64,000 nucleotides of DNA from Babylonia areolata (Eukaryota > Mollusca > Gastropoda > Neogastropoda > Buccinidae). Shown here one piece after another: positions 24,701 through 33,005 of this stretch. The stretch is from assembly GCF_041734735.1 (NCBI RefSeq), contig NC_134900.1, forward strand, positions 38,698,954 to 38,762,953. Reading direction: 5' to 3'. Each line of letters starts with the position of its first letter. Position 1 is the stretch's first letter. The position numbers and the translations under genes were made by a program. Below the pieces are notes generated by a model. That model was given only the letters and a program-made list of their open reading frames with translations, was not told the DNA's origin and did not search any database.

Positions 24701-27528
24701 TGGTACTCACAGAGCAGAGTGTCTGGACTGCTGTCAGAATGTTGTCAGTGCCTGGTACTCACAGAGCAGTGTGTCTGGACTGCTGTCAGAATGTTGTCAG
24801 TGCCTGGTACTCACAGAGCAGAGTGTCTGGACTGCTGTCAGAATGTTGTCAGTGCCTGGTACTCACAGAGCAGTGTGTCTGGACTGCTGTCAGAATGTTG
24901 TCAGTGCCTGGTACTCACAGAGCAGAGTGTCTGGACTGCTGTCAGAATGTTGTGCCTGGTACTCACAGAGCAGTGTGTCTGGACTGCTGTCAGAATGTTG
25001 TCAGTGCCTGGTACTCGCAGAGCAGAGTGTCTGGACTGCTGTCAGAATGTTGTCAGTGCCTGGTACTCACAGAGCAGTGTGTCTGGACTGCTGTCAGAAT
25101 GTTGTCAGTGCCTGGTACTCACAGAGCAGTGTGTCTGGACTGCTGTCAGAATGTTGTCAGTGCCTGGTACTCACAGAGCAGTGTGTCTGGACTGCTGTCA
25201 GAATGTTGTCAGTGCCTGGTACTCACAGAGCAGTGTGTCTGGACTGCTGTCAGAATGTTGTCAGTGCCTGGTACTCACAGAGCAGAGTGTCTGGACTGCT
25301 GTCAGAATGTTGTGCCTGGTACTCACAGAGCAGAGTGTCTGGACTGCTGTCAGAATGTTGTCAGTGCCTGGTACTCACAGAGCAGTGTGTCTGGACTGCT
25401 GTCAGAATGTTGTCAGTGCCTGGTACTCACAGAGCAGTGTGTCTGGACTGCTGTCAGAATGTTGTCAGTGCCTGGTACTCACAGAGCAGTGTGTCTGGAC
25501 TGCTGTCAGAATGTTGTCAGTGCCTGGTACTCACAGAGCAGTGTGTCTGGACTGCTGTCAGAATGTTGTCAGTGCCTGGTACTCACAGAGCAGAGTGTCT
25601 GGACTGCTGTCAGAATGTTGTCAGTGCCTGGTACTCACAGAGCAGTGTGTCTGGACTGCTGTCAGAATGTTGTCAATGGGAACCACAGGCACCCAACATT
25701 AACATATTGGTGGTGTGTGTCTGTTGTGATGTTTTACATTTATTTGCTTATTTATCATCATTGTTGTCTTTTTTTATTTATTTGTTATTATCATTATTTT
25801 TTTTTATTATTATTATATTGTAATCATTATTTATTTATTTATTTGTTTGTTTATTTATGTACGCTTATAGTTGACTTCATCACGTTTTTGCACCTTATAC
25901 ATATTATTAGTAGTGGTAGTAGTTATTTTTTTTTATGCATTTATCTATTATTTATTCACCCTTTTTTCTTTTTTTTCTCAAAACCTAAGCGCATTGGGTT
26001 ATGCTGCTGGTCAGGCATCTGCTTGGCAGATGTGGTGTAACGTATATAGATTTGTCCGAACGCAGTGACGCCTCCTTGAGCTACTGAAACTGAAACTGAA
26101 ACTGTTGTGATGTGGAATTGAAAGACAGAAAAGAAATTAATTGTGAACAATAAACCTAATTGAAAGTATTGAAACATATCAAGGGGAAATGTAGTGTACA
26201 TATTCCTTCATTCTTGCGCTCAGTTAATGTTGTGCAATAATAGGCTGTGGTGTGAGGATTGCCTGCAGCCATACAGAAAACATCTTTTCCATGTAATGAG
26301 GTGTTGCAACACGTTGTATTGTTGTTCTGTTTTCTTCCATGTCTGTTCCCTCCATTTTTCCATCAGGTGTTTGGAAAACAGTTTGATGTTTAACCCTTTC
26401 ACCACCAAGTTCCTGGGTGAAAAACACTCCCCAGCGCCAAATATTTTAGAAACGATGCGCTCAGTCACAGGGTTCGGTTCTTCACATGGAGTGATGGCCT
26501 AGAGGTAACGCGTCCGCCTAGGAAGCAAGAGAATCTGAGCGCGCTGGTTCGAATCACGGCTCAGCCGCCGATATTTTCTCCCCCTCCACTAGACCTGGAG
26601 TGGTGGTCTGGATGCTAGTCATTCGGATGAGACGATAAACCGAGGTCCCGTGTGCAGCATGCACTTAGCACATGTAAAAGAACCCACGGCAACAAGTGTT
26701 GTTCCTGGCAAAATTCTGTAGAAAAATCCACTTCGATAGCAAAAACAAATAAAACTGCAGGCAGGAAGAAATACAAAAAATGGGTGGCGCTGTAGTGTAG
26801 CGACGTGCTCTCCCAGGGGAGAGCAGCCCGAATTTCACACAGAGAAATCTGTTGTGATAAAAAGAAATACAAATACAAATACAAATTTATTAAACAACAC
26901 AATGGACGTGTTCACTTCAAACTCAATCAGGGAGCAAAAGTTAGTGATTGTTGTGTTGGCAGAAAACTGGCTGCAGCTGTGGAGCTTTGTTACAGTGTGA
27001 AAAATGGTCTGGTCAACATGACCCCTCCATGTCAGCAAAAGTCACCAATGGTGGTGCAACAGTCTAGTCAACTAAAGCCACTTATGGCAGTGAAAGAGTT
27101 AAAGTGGGACCAGTCTGACCGGTTTGTGAGCAGCTGATTTTTAGGACTGATCCATCTTGCAGGTTTGTGAGCAGCCTGACGTTCTACGGACTCAACATGA
27201 ACATCGGCACCCTGAGCGGCAGTGTTTACCTGAACTTCCTACTGTCGGGGGTGGTGGAGTTGGTCTCCTACGTCCTGTGCATCGCACTGCTGGACCGCGT
27301 GGGCCGCCGGCCCCTCAACGCAGGCCTCATGCTGCTGGCCGGGGTCACGTGTTCAGCCACCTGTCATCCCTGTGCTCTACGCCCCGCCTTGTGAGTTGGC
27401 AGCCTGGAGGGAAGATGGGGGTTGGGAGGGAGGTGATGGTTGTCAGCTTCTTCTGGGTTAACGTCTCTTCTCTTGTGATGAGTGACATAAGATGAGGGTT
27501 GTGGATAATGGTAGTGGTTGGTGGTGAT

Positions 27529-27572
<44 letters not shown>

Positions 27573-27723
27573 ACCGCACCTTGCGAGTTAGCAGCTGGGA
27601 GGGGAGAAGGGGTTTCAGGGGAGGGGAGATGTTGGCTCCTTCTCCTGGTTTAACGTCTCTTCTCTACTAGTGATGAGTAAGATAGGACGAGGTTAGTGGG
27701 TAATGGTAGTGGGTGCTGATGGT

Positions 27724-27754
<31 letters not shown>

Positions 27755-30700
27755 GCACATACATGTCACAGGGAGTGGGTTGGGAATGATAGGGAGAAGA
27801 TGGAGCGTCACACAGAGTGGGTGTACAGTGATGGGAACACGGGGGGTGGGTGTGCAGTGACGGGGGGTGGGTGTGGAGTGATGGGAACACGGGGGGTGGG
27901 TGTGCAGTGACGGGGGGTGGGTGTGGAGTGATGGGAACACGGGGGGTGGGTGTGCAGTGACGGGGGGTGGGTGTGGAGTGATGGGAACACGGGGGGTGGG
28001 TGTGCAGTGACGGGGGGTGGGTGTGGAGTGATGGGAACACGGGGGGTGGGTGTGCAGTGATGGGAACACGGGGGGTGGGTGTGCAGTGATGGGAACACGG
28101 GGGGTGGGTGTGCAGTGACGGGGGGTGGGTGTGCAGTGACGGGAACACGGGGGGTGGGTGTGCAGTGATGGGAACACGGGGGGTGGGTGTGCAGTGACGG
28201 GGGGTGGGTGTACAGTGATGGGAACACGGGGGGTGGCTGTGCAGTGACGGGAACACGGGGGGTGGGTGTGCAGTGATGGGAACACGGGGGGTGGGTGTGC
28301 AGTGACGGGGGGTGGGTGTACAGTGATGGGAACACGGGGGGTGGGTGTGCAGTGATGGGAACACGGGGGGTGGGTGTGCAGTGACGGGGGGTGGGTGTGG
28401 AGTGATGGGGAGTGGGTGTGCAGTGACGGGGGATGGGTGTGTAGTGACGGGGAGTGGGTGTGGAGTGACGGGGAGTGACGGGGAGTGGGTGTGCAGTGAC
28501 GGGGAGTGACGGGGAGTGGGTGTGCAGTGACGGGGAGTGACGGGGAGTGGGTGTGCAGTGACGGGGAGTGGGTGTGGAGTGATGGGAAGTGGGTGTGCAG
28601 TGACGGGGGGTGGGTGTGGAGTGATGGGGAGTGGGTGTGCAGTGACGGGGAGTGGGTGTGCAGTGACGGGGAGTGGGTGTGCAGTGACGGGGAGTGGGTG
28701 TGGAGTGACAGGGAGTGACGGGGAGTGGGTGTGCAGTGATGGGGGGGAGTGGGTGTGGAGTGATGGGGAGTGGGTGTGCAGTGACGGGGAGTGGGTGTGG
28801 AGTGATGGGGAGTGGGTGTGGAGTGACAGGGAGTGGGTGTGCAGTGACGGGGAGTGATGGGGAGTGGGTGTGGAGTGACGGGGGGTGGGTGTGCAGTGAC
28901 GGGGGGTGGGTGTGCAGTGATGGGGAGTGACGGGGAGTGGGTGTGGAGTGACAGGGGGTGGGTGTGCAGTGACGGGGAGTGGGTGTGCAGTGATGGGGAG
29001 TGACGGGGAGTGGGTGTGGAGTGACAGGGAGTGGGTGTGCAGTGACGGGGAGTGGGTGTGCAGTGATGGGGAGTGGGTGTGGAGTGATGGGGAGTGGGTG
29101 TGGAGTGACGGGGAGTGGGTGTAGAGTGATGGGGAGTGGGTGTGCAGTGACGGGGAGTGGGTGTGGAGTGATGGGAGTGATGGGGAGTGGGTGTGCAGTG
29201 ACGGGGAGTGGGTGTGCAGTGACGGGGAGTGATGGGGAGTGGGTGTGCAGTGATGGGGAGTGGGTGTGCAGTGACAGGGAGTGGGTGTGCAGTGACAGGG
29301 AGTGACGGGGAGTGGGTGTGGAGTGACGGGGAGTGGGTGTGCAGTGATGGGGAGTGGGTGTGCAGTGATGGGGAGTGGGTGTGCAGTGACGGGGAGTGAC
29401 GGGGAGTGGTTGTGCAGTGACGGGGAGTGGGTGTGCAGTGACGTTCAGTGACGGGGAGTGGGTGTGCAGTGACGGGGAGTGGGTGTGCAGTGATGGGGAG
29501 TGACGGGGAGTGGGTGTGCAGTGACGGGGAGTGGGTGTGCAGTGACGGGGAGTGGGTGTGCAGTGATGGGGAGTGACGGGGAGTGGGTGTGCAGTGACGG
29601 GGAGTGGGTGTGCAGTGACGGGGAGTGGGTGTGCAGTGACGGGGAGTGGGTGTGCAGTGACGGGGAGTGACGGGGAGTGGGTGTGCAGTGACGTGCAGTG
29701 ACGGGGAGTGGGTGTGCAGTGACGGGGAGTGGGTGTGCAGTGACGGGGAGTGGGTGTGCAGTGACGGGGAGTGGGTGTGGAGTGATGGGGAGTGGGTGTG
29801 CAGTGACGGGGAGTGGGTGTGCAGTGACGGGGAGTGGGTGTGCAGTGACGGGGAGTGGGTGTGCAGTGACGGGGAGTGGAATATGACATGACGAGCAGTG
29901 TACATGCCATGCCGGAGGGTGCGGAGGTGAGCTGTGTACTGTGTGTGTGGTCAGCCCTACAGTAGAATGTTGAATGATGGGGAGTGGATGTGGAACATGA
30001 CAGGGGGTGAACGTGACATGACAAGCAGTGTAACTGCCGTGACACGGCAGGGGTGCAGTGGAGATGAGCTGCATGCTGTGTGTGCTGTCAGCTCATGCAG
30101 TGAGTGACATTGATGGGGAGTGGATGTGGAGCATGACGGGGAGTGGATGTGGAGCATGACGGGGAGTGGAACGCAGCATGACGGGGAGTGGAACGCAGCA
30201 TGACAAAAAGTGTTAATGCTGTGCCAAGGGGAGTGGTGTTGACCTGCGTGCTGTGTATGTCATCAGCTCTGCAGTGGGTGACGGTGACGATGGCCATGCT
30301 GGGCAAACTGGGGGTGGCGGGGGCCTTCGCCATCATCTGGGTGTACTCCTCTGAGCTCTTCCCAACCGTCATCAGGAACTCCGGCATGGGCTTCTGCTCT
30401 GTCTGTGCTGGCATCGGCGCCATCCTCGCTCCATACATTGCCGGATTGGTCAGTGTGTGTGTGTGTATTGAGGGGATGGGGAGGTGGGTGGGAGGGTCGG
30501 GTTGGGGGGGGGGGGGGGGGGGGTCTGAGTATGTGTGAGTGTCAGTGTTAGTGTGTGTGGTGTCATTCAGTTGGAGATTTTTTATAATATTGTATCTGTA
30601 CATGAAGCTTTATATTTGCTCTGGAGTACCTGTTCAATGAAAAATGCGAAAATGTGTCTCATGTCCACACTTTACATAATATTGCAAATGTATTCATCGA

Positions 30701-31853
30701 TAAACATATAAAAACTGTTGATATATTTATAATAACATCAGCCAAGGTGTAAGATGTAAATGTAAGATGGGAATACTTCCTCCGAACATATCTGTTTTCC
30801 GAAAACTACTGAACAGTCGCTTCAAAATTTAGTCATACAATGTGAAATTAAACAACCATGTGTCCAAATTCAGTATATAGTGGAAGACCATAAATCAGTG
30901 CTTTTTGACATAGAATAGACACAACAGTTTTCTTGTTGACTCACTTGTGTAAACAAAGGGAGTCTATGTTTTATAATGTGAAGCAGTGCTATTCACATAT
31001 ATCAAGGTGGGTTTTTTGTATTGATACCAAATTTGCTTTTTGTACAATGCCAAAATTTTGTTACTTCTGTGGGGGTTTTTTGGGTTTTTTTCTGTCCTTG
31101 AGGTTGGGTTATTGTTTAGTTTTTTTCTGTCCTTGAGGTTGGGTTATTGTTTAGTTTTTTTTCTGTCCTTGAGGTTGGGTTATTGTTTAGTTTTTTTCTG
31201 TCCTTGAGGTTGGGTTATTGTTTAGTTTTTTTCTGTCCTTGAGGTTGGGTTATTGTTTAGTTGTTTTTTTCTGTCCTTCAGGTTGGGTTATTGTTTAGTT
31301 TTTTTCTGTCCTTCAGGTTGGGTTATTGTTTAGTTTTTTTCTGTCCTTGAGGTTGGGTTATTGTTTAGTTTTTTTCTGTCCTTCAGGTTGGGTTATTGTT
31401 TAGTTTTTTTCTGTCCTTCAGGTTGGGTTATTGTTCAGTTTTTTTCTGTCCTTGAGGTTGGGTTATTGTTTAGTTTTTTTCTGTCCTTGAGGTTGGGTTA
31501 TTGTTTAGTTTTTTTCTGTCCTTCAGGTTGGGTTATTGTTCAGTTTTTTTCTGTCCTTGAGGTTGGGTTATTGTTTAGTTTTTTTCTGTCCTTGAGGTTG
31601 GGTTATTGTTTAGTTTTTTTCTGTCCTTGAGGTTGGGTTCTTGTTTAGTTTTTTTCTGTCCTTGAGGTTGGGTTATTGTTTAGTTTTTTTCTGTCCTTGA
31701 GGTTGGGTTATTGTTTAGTTTTTTTCTGTCCTTGAGGTTGGGTTATTGTTTAGGTTTTTTTTCTGTTGTTATTGTTGTTCTTATTTCTGTCTGTCTTTTT
31801 TTTTCTTTTTCTATTTTGACTGCATTTTTTGTTTATTTTTGAATGAATTTATG

Positions 31854-31884
<31 letters not shown>

Positions 31885-32871
31885 CTCCCTTAAAGGGAGC
31901 TCAAAGCGCTTTACAAGAAACATTGAACACCCATACACACGTATCAACTTACCCCAGAAACTTTTTTTTTTAAATGATGACAACAAAATGGTGTGCAGAC
32001 GCAGGCGAGTGGTGGGAAGACAGCCCTGATGGTGCCCATGGTGATGTTTGGCCTGGCTTCCATTGTCGCCGGGCTGCTGCTGCTGTTGCTGCCCGAGACC
32101 TTGAACAAGCATCTCCCTGAAACCATTGAGGAAGCCCTGGTGCTCTTTGGGTAAGTCACGTGATCGCTCAGGGAAGGGGCGGGTTTCCTCAGGTAGGTCA
32201 AGGTCAGATCATGGGTCAGGGCAGAGATGGGTCTTCTCTGGTTAGAGTGCTCCATTCTCACACAGGAGTCTGGGATGTTGGGTCTCCTGTGGCAGGCCAG
32301 GGTCAGTTGGTAGGTCAGGGGGTTGGGTCTCCTGTGGTAGGTCATAGGAGTCAGGTCTCCTGTGGCAGGTCAAGGTCAGTTGGTAGGTCAGGAGGTCGGG
32401 TCTCTTATGGTAGGTCATAGGGGTCATGTCTCCTGTGGCAGGTCAAGGTCAGTTGGTAGGTCAGAGGGTCAGGTCTCCTGTGGTAGGTTAAGGTCAGTCG
32501 GTAGGTCAGGGAGGTCAGGTCTCTTGTGGTAGGTCAAGGTCACTTGGTAAGACAGGAGGGAGATATCTGATTATAGCGCTGAATTCTCACACAAGGGTCC
32601 TGAGTTTGATCCACGGTTGTGGTGAGCCGGGAGGGAAGACTCTGGAGGGGAGTTGGGAGGGTGGACATTTTTTTCTGGTCTCCCTCATCACCAGATGTGG
32701 AGACTTGCCTAAACCCTATGTCTCTGTGTTTTGTGTCACTTGTGCAGAATCGAGAAGCCAGAGGACAAGGAAAGCAAGCTGGAGGACGGGGAAGGGGGGC
32801 AGAACGGACATGCAGTGCCTTTGGTGCAGGTGGATGGAGAGCAGGACCAGGGGGACCACCCACACTTGTGA
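7772..32871 (+). CDS. SLC22-family organic ion transporter, 3' eight exons (5' partial)
   Basis: Plasma-membrane major-facilitator carrier of the organic cation/anion (SLC22) type. Exons: 7772-7875, 10137-10291, 12487-12655, 22626-22844, 27163-27390, 30267-30448, 31999-32150, 32748-32871, all with GT-AG borders. About 444 residues are visible; the family usually has 530-560, so TM1 and the large first extracellular loop are missing upstream. Family landmarks in order: DLVCEKK before TM2, DLFGRKK (MFS motif A), VEMVGPSKR after TM4, LVPESARWLLRKG after TM6, LLDRVGRRP between TM8 and TM9, SSELFPTVIRN after TM10, and LPETLNKHLPETIEEA at the end of TM12, followed by a short acidic tail. All junction phases agree except exon 5 to exon 6, where one base is out of step. 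Substrate cannot be told from sequence. Introns are loaded with minisatellites. Confidence 0.93.
7940..8402. repeat. (TGTTG)n pentamer satellite
   Basis: About 460 bp of near-pure tgttg repeat with occasional ctgttg variants, beginning 64 bases after the exon 1 donor. Confidence 0.95.
8403..9640. repeat. Minisatellite with variable pentamer linkers, 45-50 copies
   Basis: Core tattgaagatatagatgtg repeated, separated by one to three ttgtg/ctgtg pentamers. Contiguous with the pentamer satellite, of which it seems an elaboration. Confidence 0.93.
9806..9990. repeat. 60-bp tandem repeat, 3 copies
   Basis: Copies contain cttgttgattgtgttgcaga with 60-bp spacing (rows 9841 and 9901 align exactly). 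Confidence 0.88.
10083..10132 (+). repeat. (TG)25 abutting a 3' splice site
   Basis: Twenty-five uninterrupted TG units followed by TCAG and SLC22-like exon 2. The usual pyrimidine tract is replaced by this repeat. Confidence 0.95.
10137..10291 (+). CDS. SLC22-like exon 2 (MFS motif A, TM3-TM4)
   Basis: Acceptor is TCAG directly after 25 TG repeats; donor is A|GTAAGT. The first base completes the split Leu codon, giving DLFGRKK. The Arg usual at the second position of this motif (D-R-x-G-R-K) is Leu here. Continues with two hydrophobic segments and ends at AYVI plus one base. Confidence 0.9.
10292..11395. other. Intron; ~98-bp duplication, otherwise unremarkable
   Basis: Two near-identical copies of a segment with gtggagttgggtcgggccag (near 10496 and 10594) continue into gggttgtgagggttcacatt. 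The rest holds no recognised motif. Confidence 0.6.
11397..12122. repeat. 24-bp minisatellite, about 28 copies
   Basis: Unit aactatgtgttcctaggaca plus tgag(t/c), with shorter variants lacking tgtgttc and variants with doubled ttcctagg. Contains the AvrII-type palindrome cctagg in each copy. Confidence 0.93.
12385..12470 (+). mobile_element. Short dispersed element (SINE-like), degraded copy
   Basis: Matches the ~115-bp element seen whole at 25983-26105: caggcat, then gaacagagtgacgcc and gtgaaactgaaag. Ends about 17 bases before the acceptor of SLC22-like exon 3. A minus-strand scrap of the same family lies at 12225-12280. Confidence 0.65.
12487..12655 (+). CDS. SLC22-like exon 3 (TM5-TM6) with replicated 5' splice site
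   Basis: Follows acaacag; phase fits exon 2 (A|GT gives Ser, then VEMVGPSKR). Ends ACTACTG|GTACGT in a split Trp codon completed by exon 4. Its last ~20 bases plus donor are the core of the adjoining tandem array, so 12 more copies of the same donor follow. The frame of this exon stays open to 13724, but the family alignment (YYW then LVPESARW in exon 4) supports the first donor. Confidence 0.9.
12640..13690 (+). repeat. 13-copy array carrying exon 3's 3' end and 5' splice site
   Basis: Unit is about 74-92 bp: tcttcttctccccctactac, tggtacgtgggccttg, tttgtctctgtcactgtgta, then a (TC)n stretch of variable length. The first copy is the real exon 3 end. Donor GT positions: 12656, 12736, 12816, 12898, 12980, 13060, 13150, 13240, 13332, 13412, 13486, 13576, 13668. 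No AG occurs within the repeat unit. Confidence 0.95.
13691..14429. other. Intron, no gene seen
   Basis: AT-rich, with a short (CTGT)n run near 13960-13990. I see no exon, SINE head or RT motif. Confidence 0.55.
14430..15125 (+). mobile_element. LINE fragment, endonuclease domain and linker
   Basis: IIASDFNAHIGDW (about 14467-14505) is the endonuclease GDFNAH motif of non-LTR elements. Further on, NRTIDYILCSADLVTEVL (about 14716-14770) matches the SxxDYxLxS motif, and AAISELVNILLRAAD (about 14985) the region between the endonuclease and RT. Stops and shifts break the frame. The copy is cut off by a long T run at 15161-15206. Confidence 0.7.
15126..16477. other. Intron, no gene; T run and degraded repeats
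   Basis: T run of about 46 bases (15161-15206). A possible piggyBac-like left end (ttaacctgttgcctgccc, 15217) has no partner that I could find. The segment ttactcacttgtctaaacaa (15755) recurs as tgactcacttgtgtaaacaa at 30938, so it is probably a dispersed repeat. Confidence 0.5.
16478..16640 (+). mobile_element. tRNA-headed SINE fragment (probable)
   Basis: Has gtggggattagtctgcttgc (A-box-like) and ggttcgatcccg (B box) about 30 bases on, then a body that does not match the other SINEs here. Confidence 0.5.
16930..18315 (+). mobile_element. LINE remnant with RT domain and (ATTCT)n tail
   Basis: AFNTIVPSKLYFKLKDLL (about 16960), GAPQGCVLSPLLYSL (17117-17160), FANDTT (FADDT catalytic motif with D changed to N, about 17210) and SFKFLGLIISNDLKWEK (about 17430) identify a CR1/Rex-like RT. 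The frame is interrupted at ~17548 and after. The 3' end carries taataaagacat and an (ATTCT)n run (18272-18314), a typical tail for this group. A GT repeat lies at 18040-18100. Confidence 0.88.
18316..19594. other. Intron, no gene; GT and CA runs
   Basis: GT runs at 19047-19085 and 19257-19300, CA run near 19348-19362, and a C-rich stretch 19400-19490. Nothing else recognised. Confidence 0.55.
19600..20910. repeat. 50-bp minisatellite, about 26 copies
   Basis: Unit tctgcttaaatgtcagaact, gtgtccaatatcaagcctgt, tacatcttac with few variants (aat/agt, tac/tag). Very homogeneous, so recent or actively homogenised. Confidence 0.95.
20911..21769. other. Intron, no gene; CT-rich and CA runs
   Basis: CA run 21239-21256, CT/GT-rich run 21390-21510, CA run 21674-21730. 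No coding motif seen. Confidence 0.5.
21770..22290 (-). mobile_element. tRNA-derived SINE with extended 3' part
   Basis: Reverse copy of the family at 1642-2004. Read on the minus strand, the tRNA-like head lies near 22290-22210 (ccgagtggttaaagtgttgg and tttgaatctcg on the minus strand). The body then includes ctccgctttggggggtgtcc. An additional segment with tatatagcgcttatcctcgg continues to about 21770 and recurs near 31890 in degraded form. Confidence 0.78.
22626..22844 (+). CDS. SLC22-like exon 4 (central loop)
   Basis: Acceptor tgtttcag, donor TG|GTGAGG. Encodes LVPESARWLLRKGHV, the SLC22/sugar-porter motif after TM6, then the charged cytoplasmic loop rich in Glu and Lys, and the start of TM7 (LFVVYNW, Trp split with exon 5). 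Confidence 0.93.
22920..23320 (+). mobile_element. tRNA-derived SINE, second family, copy 1
   Basis: Head: agtggagcgttggcctggag and gctttcaaatccca (A- and B-box-like). Body: gaccttgagtggtggtctgg, gatgagacgataaaccgagg, ttcctggcaaaattctg. Tail: (AAATAC)n. Lies 75 bases downstream of SLC22-like exon 4. Confidence 0.85.
23321..23815 (+). mobile_element. tRNA-derived SINE, second family, copy 2 (head-to-tail with copy 1)
   Basis: Same parts in the same order as the preceding copy, starting agtggagtgttggcctagag directly after its tail. The tail is expanded to an (AATAC)n run of about 100 bp. Confidence 0.85.
23910..25673. repeat. 52-bp minisatellite, about 34 copies
   Basis: Unit tcagtgcctggtactcacag, agcag(t/a)gtgtctggactgc, tgtcagaatgttg. 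Two copies lack tcag. The unit is free of stops in all plus frames and, at 52 bp, rotates frame each copy. It therefore gives three overlapping 590-710-codon open frames with the same 52-residue periodic peptide; these are not genes. Confidence 0.95.
25983..26105 (+). mobile_element. Short dispersed element (~115 bp), best copy
   Basis: Reads gcattgggttatgctgctgg, tcaggcatctgcttggcaga (a partial palindrome), gaacgcagtgacgcctcctt and an (AAACTG)n tail. Related copies: 12385-12470, 12225-12280 (minus), 34318-34440 (minus), 55230-55312, 57882-57990 (minus). No clear tRNA box, so SINE status is inferred. Confidence 0.75.
26390..27102. mobile_element. piggyBac-like non-autonomous element, TTAA-bounded
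   Basis: Left end ttaaccctttcaccacc, right end ggcagtgaaagagttaa. The ends are inverted with two mismatches over the first ~16 bases and flush with TTAA (26390-26393, 27099-27102). About 400 bp of its interior is a SINE inserted later. No transposase seen. Confidence 0.68.
26484..26886 (+). mobile_element. tRNA-derived SINE, second family, copy 3 (nested)
   Basis: Best-preserved head of this family: atggcctagaggtaacgcgt (A box) and gctggttcgaatcacg (B box). Body and (AAATAC)n tail match 22920-23320. Lies inside the TTAA-bounded element. Confidence 0.88.
27163..27390 (+). CDS. SLC22-like exon 5 (TM7-TM9), probable 1-base frame slip near its end
   Basis: Acceptor cttgcag, donor CTT|GTGAGT. 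Encodes SSLTFYGLNMNIG, YLNFLLSGVVE and LLDRVGRRPLNAG, all SLC22-typical. The last ~30 bases read CHPCALRPAL in the running frame. One frame over they read VIPVLYAPP, a better TM9-TM10 loop that joins exon 6 in phase. A one-base insertion near 27356-27362 (allele, pseudogenising change or assembly error) would explain this. Confidence 0.88.
27823..29880. repeat. G-rich ~21-bp minisatellite, about 2 kb
   Basis: Unit gtgcagtgacggggagtggg plus t. To about 28390 it appears as ggggggtgggtgtgcagtga with a gatgggaacac insert; afterwards as the shorter form. Plus strand is very G-rich and C-poor. Long minus-strand open frames (His/Thr/Pro/Ser repeats) are artefacts. Confidence 0.95.
29881..30266. other. 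Intron, degenerate edge of the G-rich array
   Basis: Scattered relatives of the array (ggggagtggatgtggagcat at ~30116 and ~30139) decay toward the exon 6 acceptor. No gene. Confidence 0.6.
30267..30448 (+). CDS. SLC22-like exon 6 (TM10-TM11)
   Basis: Acceptor gtcatcag, donor TTG|GTCAGT running straight into a TG repeat. Encodes LQWVTVTMAMLGKLGVAGAF and SSELFPTVIRNSGMG, the conserved post-TM10 motif. It needs a one-base carry-over from exon 5, while exon 5 as read supplies two. Confidence 0.92.
30449..31080. other. Intron start: TG run and (G)20
   Basis: The donor GTCAGT runs straight into a TG repeat. A run of 20 G lies at 30504-30523. The rest is AT-rich with no recognised motif. Confidence 0.6.
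31081..31760. repeat. 35-bp minisatellite, about 19 copies
   Basis: Unit gttattgtttagtttttttc, tgtccttgaggttgg with small variants (gag/cag). T- and G-rich on the plus strand. Confidence 0.94.
31856..31960. repeat. (AAT)n run and degraded dispersed repeat
   Basis: An (ATA)n run (31856-31880) is followed by ttaaagggagctcaaagcgc, tttacaag, similar to the extended part of the SINE at 21770. It ends about 40 bases before SLC22-like exon 7. Confidence 0.55.
31999..32150 (+). CDS. SLC22-like exon 7 (TM12 and C-terminal motif)
   Basis: Acceptor gtgtgcag, donor GG|GTAAGT. Encodes a hydrophobic TM12 ending LLLLLLPETLNKHLPETIEE, the strongly conserved SLC22 C-terminal signature. Confidence 0.94.
32190..32550. 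repeat. Irregular minisatellite (ggtcaaggtcagttggtagg)
   Basis: Six or so copies of caggtctcctgtggtaggtc and ggtcaaggtcagttggtagg between SLC22-like exons 7 and 8. Confidence 0.85.
32555..32725 (+). mobile_element. tRNA-derived SINE fragment
   Basis: tatagcgctgaattctcaca (A-box region), gagtttgatccacggttg (B box), then ggtggacatttttttctgg, cctaaac. A related head scrap lies at 32233-32270. Ends just before the acceptor of SLC22-like exon 8. Confidence 0.65.
32748..32871 (+). CDS. SLC22-like exon 8 (C-terminal tail and stop)
   Basis: Acceptor cttgtgcag; phase fits exon 7. Encodes a 41-residue hydrophilic, acidic cytoplasmic tail ending GDHPHL and TGA at 32869-32871. Tails of this gene family vary, so the support comes from phase and position. 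Confidence 0.85.
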
Positions 32872-33005
32872 GGAGTGTCTGGGTCACGTTGGGGGTGTGG
32901 GGAGGGGGGTTCACCTGCTTCCTCACAGCTCTGTGGATGCTCTTGCAACTGTGGCAAAATGACAACAACTTAGGCTTTTCTTTCTGACAACTTTTTTTTT
33001 TTTTT

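Noticed and set aside
23772-26040. Three overlapping plus-strand frames of 587-711 codons
   Set aside because: The 52-bp unit lacks stops in every plus frame and yields the same periodic peptide in all three. No splice or start context.
27650-30045. Minus-strand frames of about 750 codons rich in His/Thr/Pro
   Set aside because: Product of the G-rich minisatellite in the SLC22 intron.
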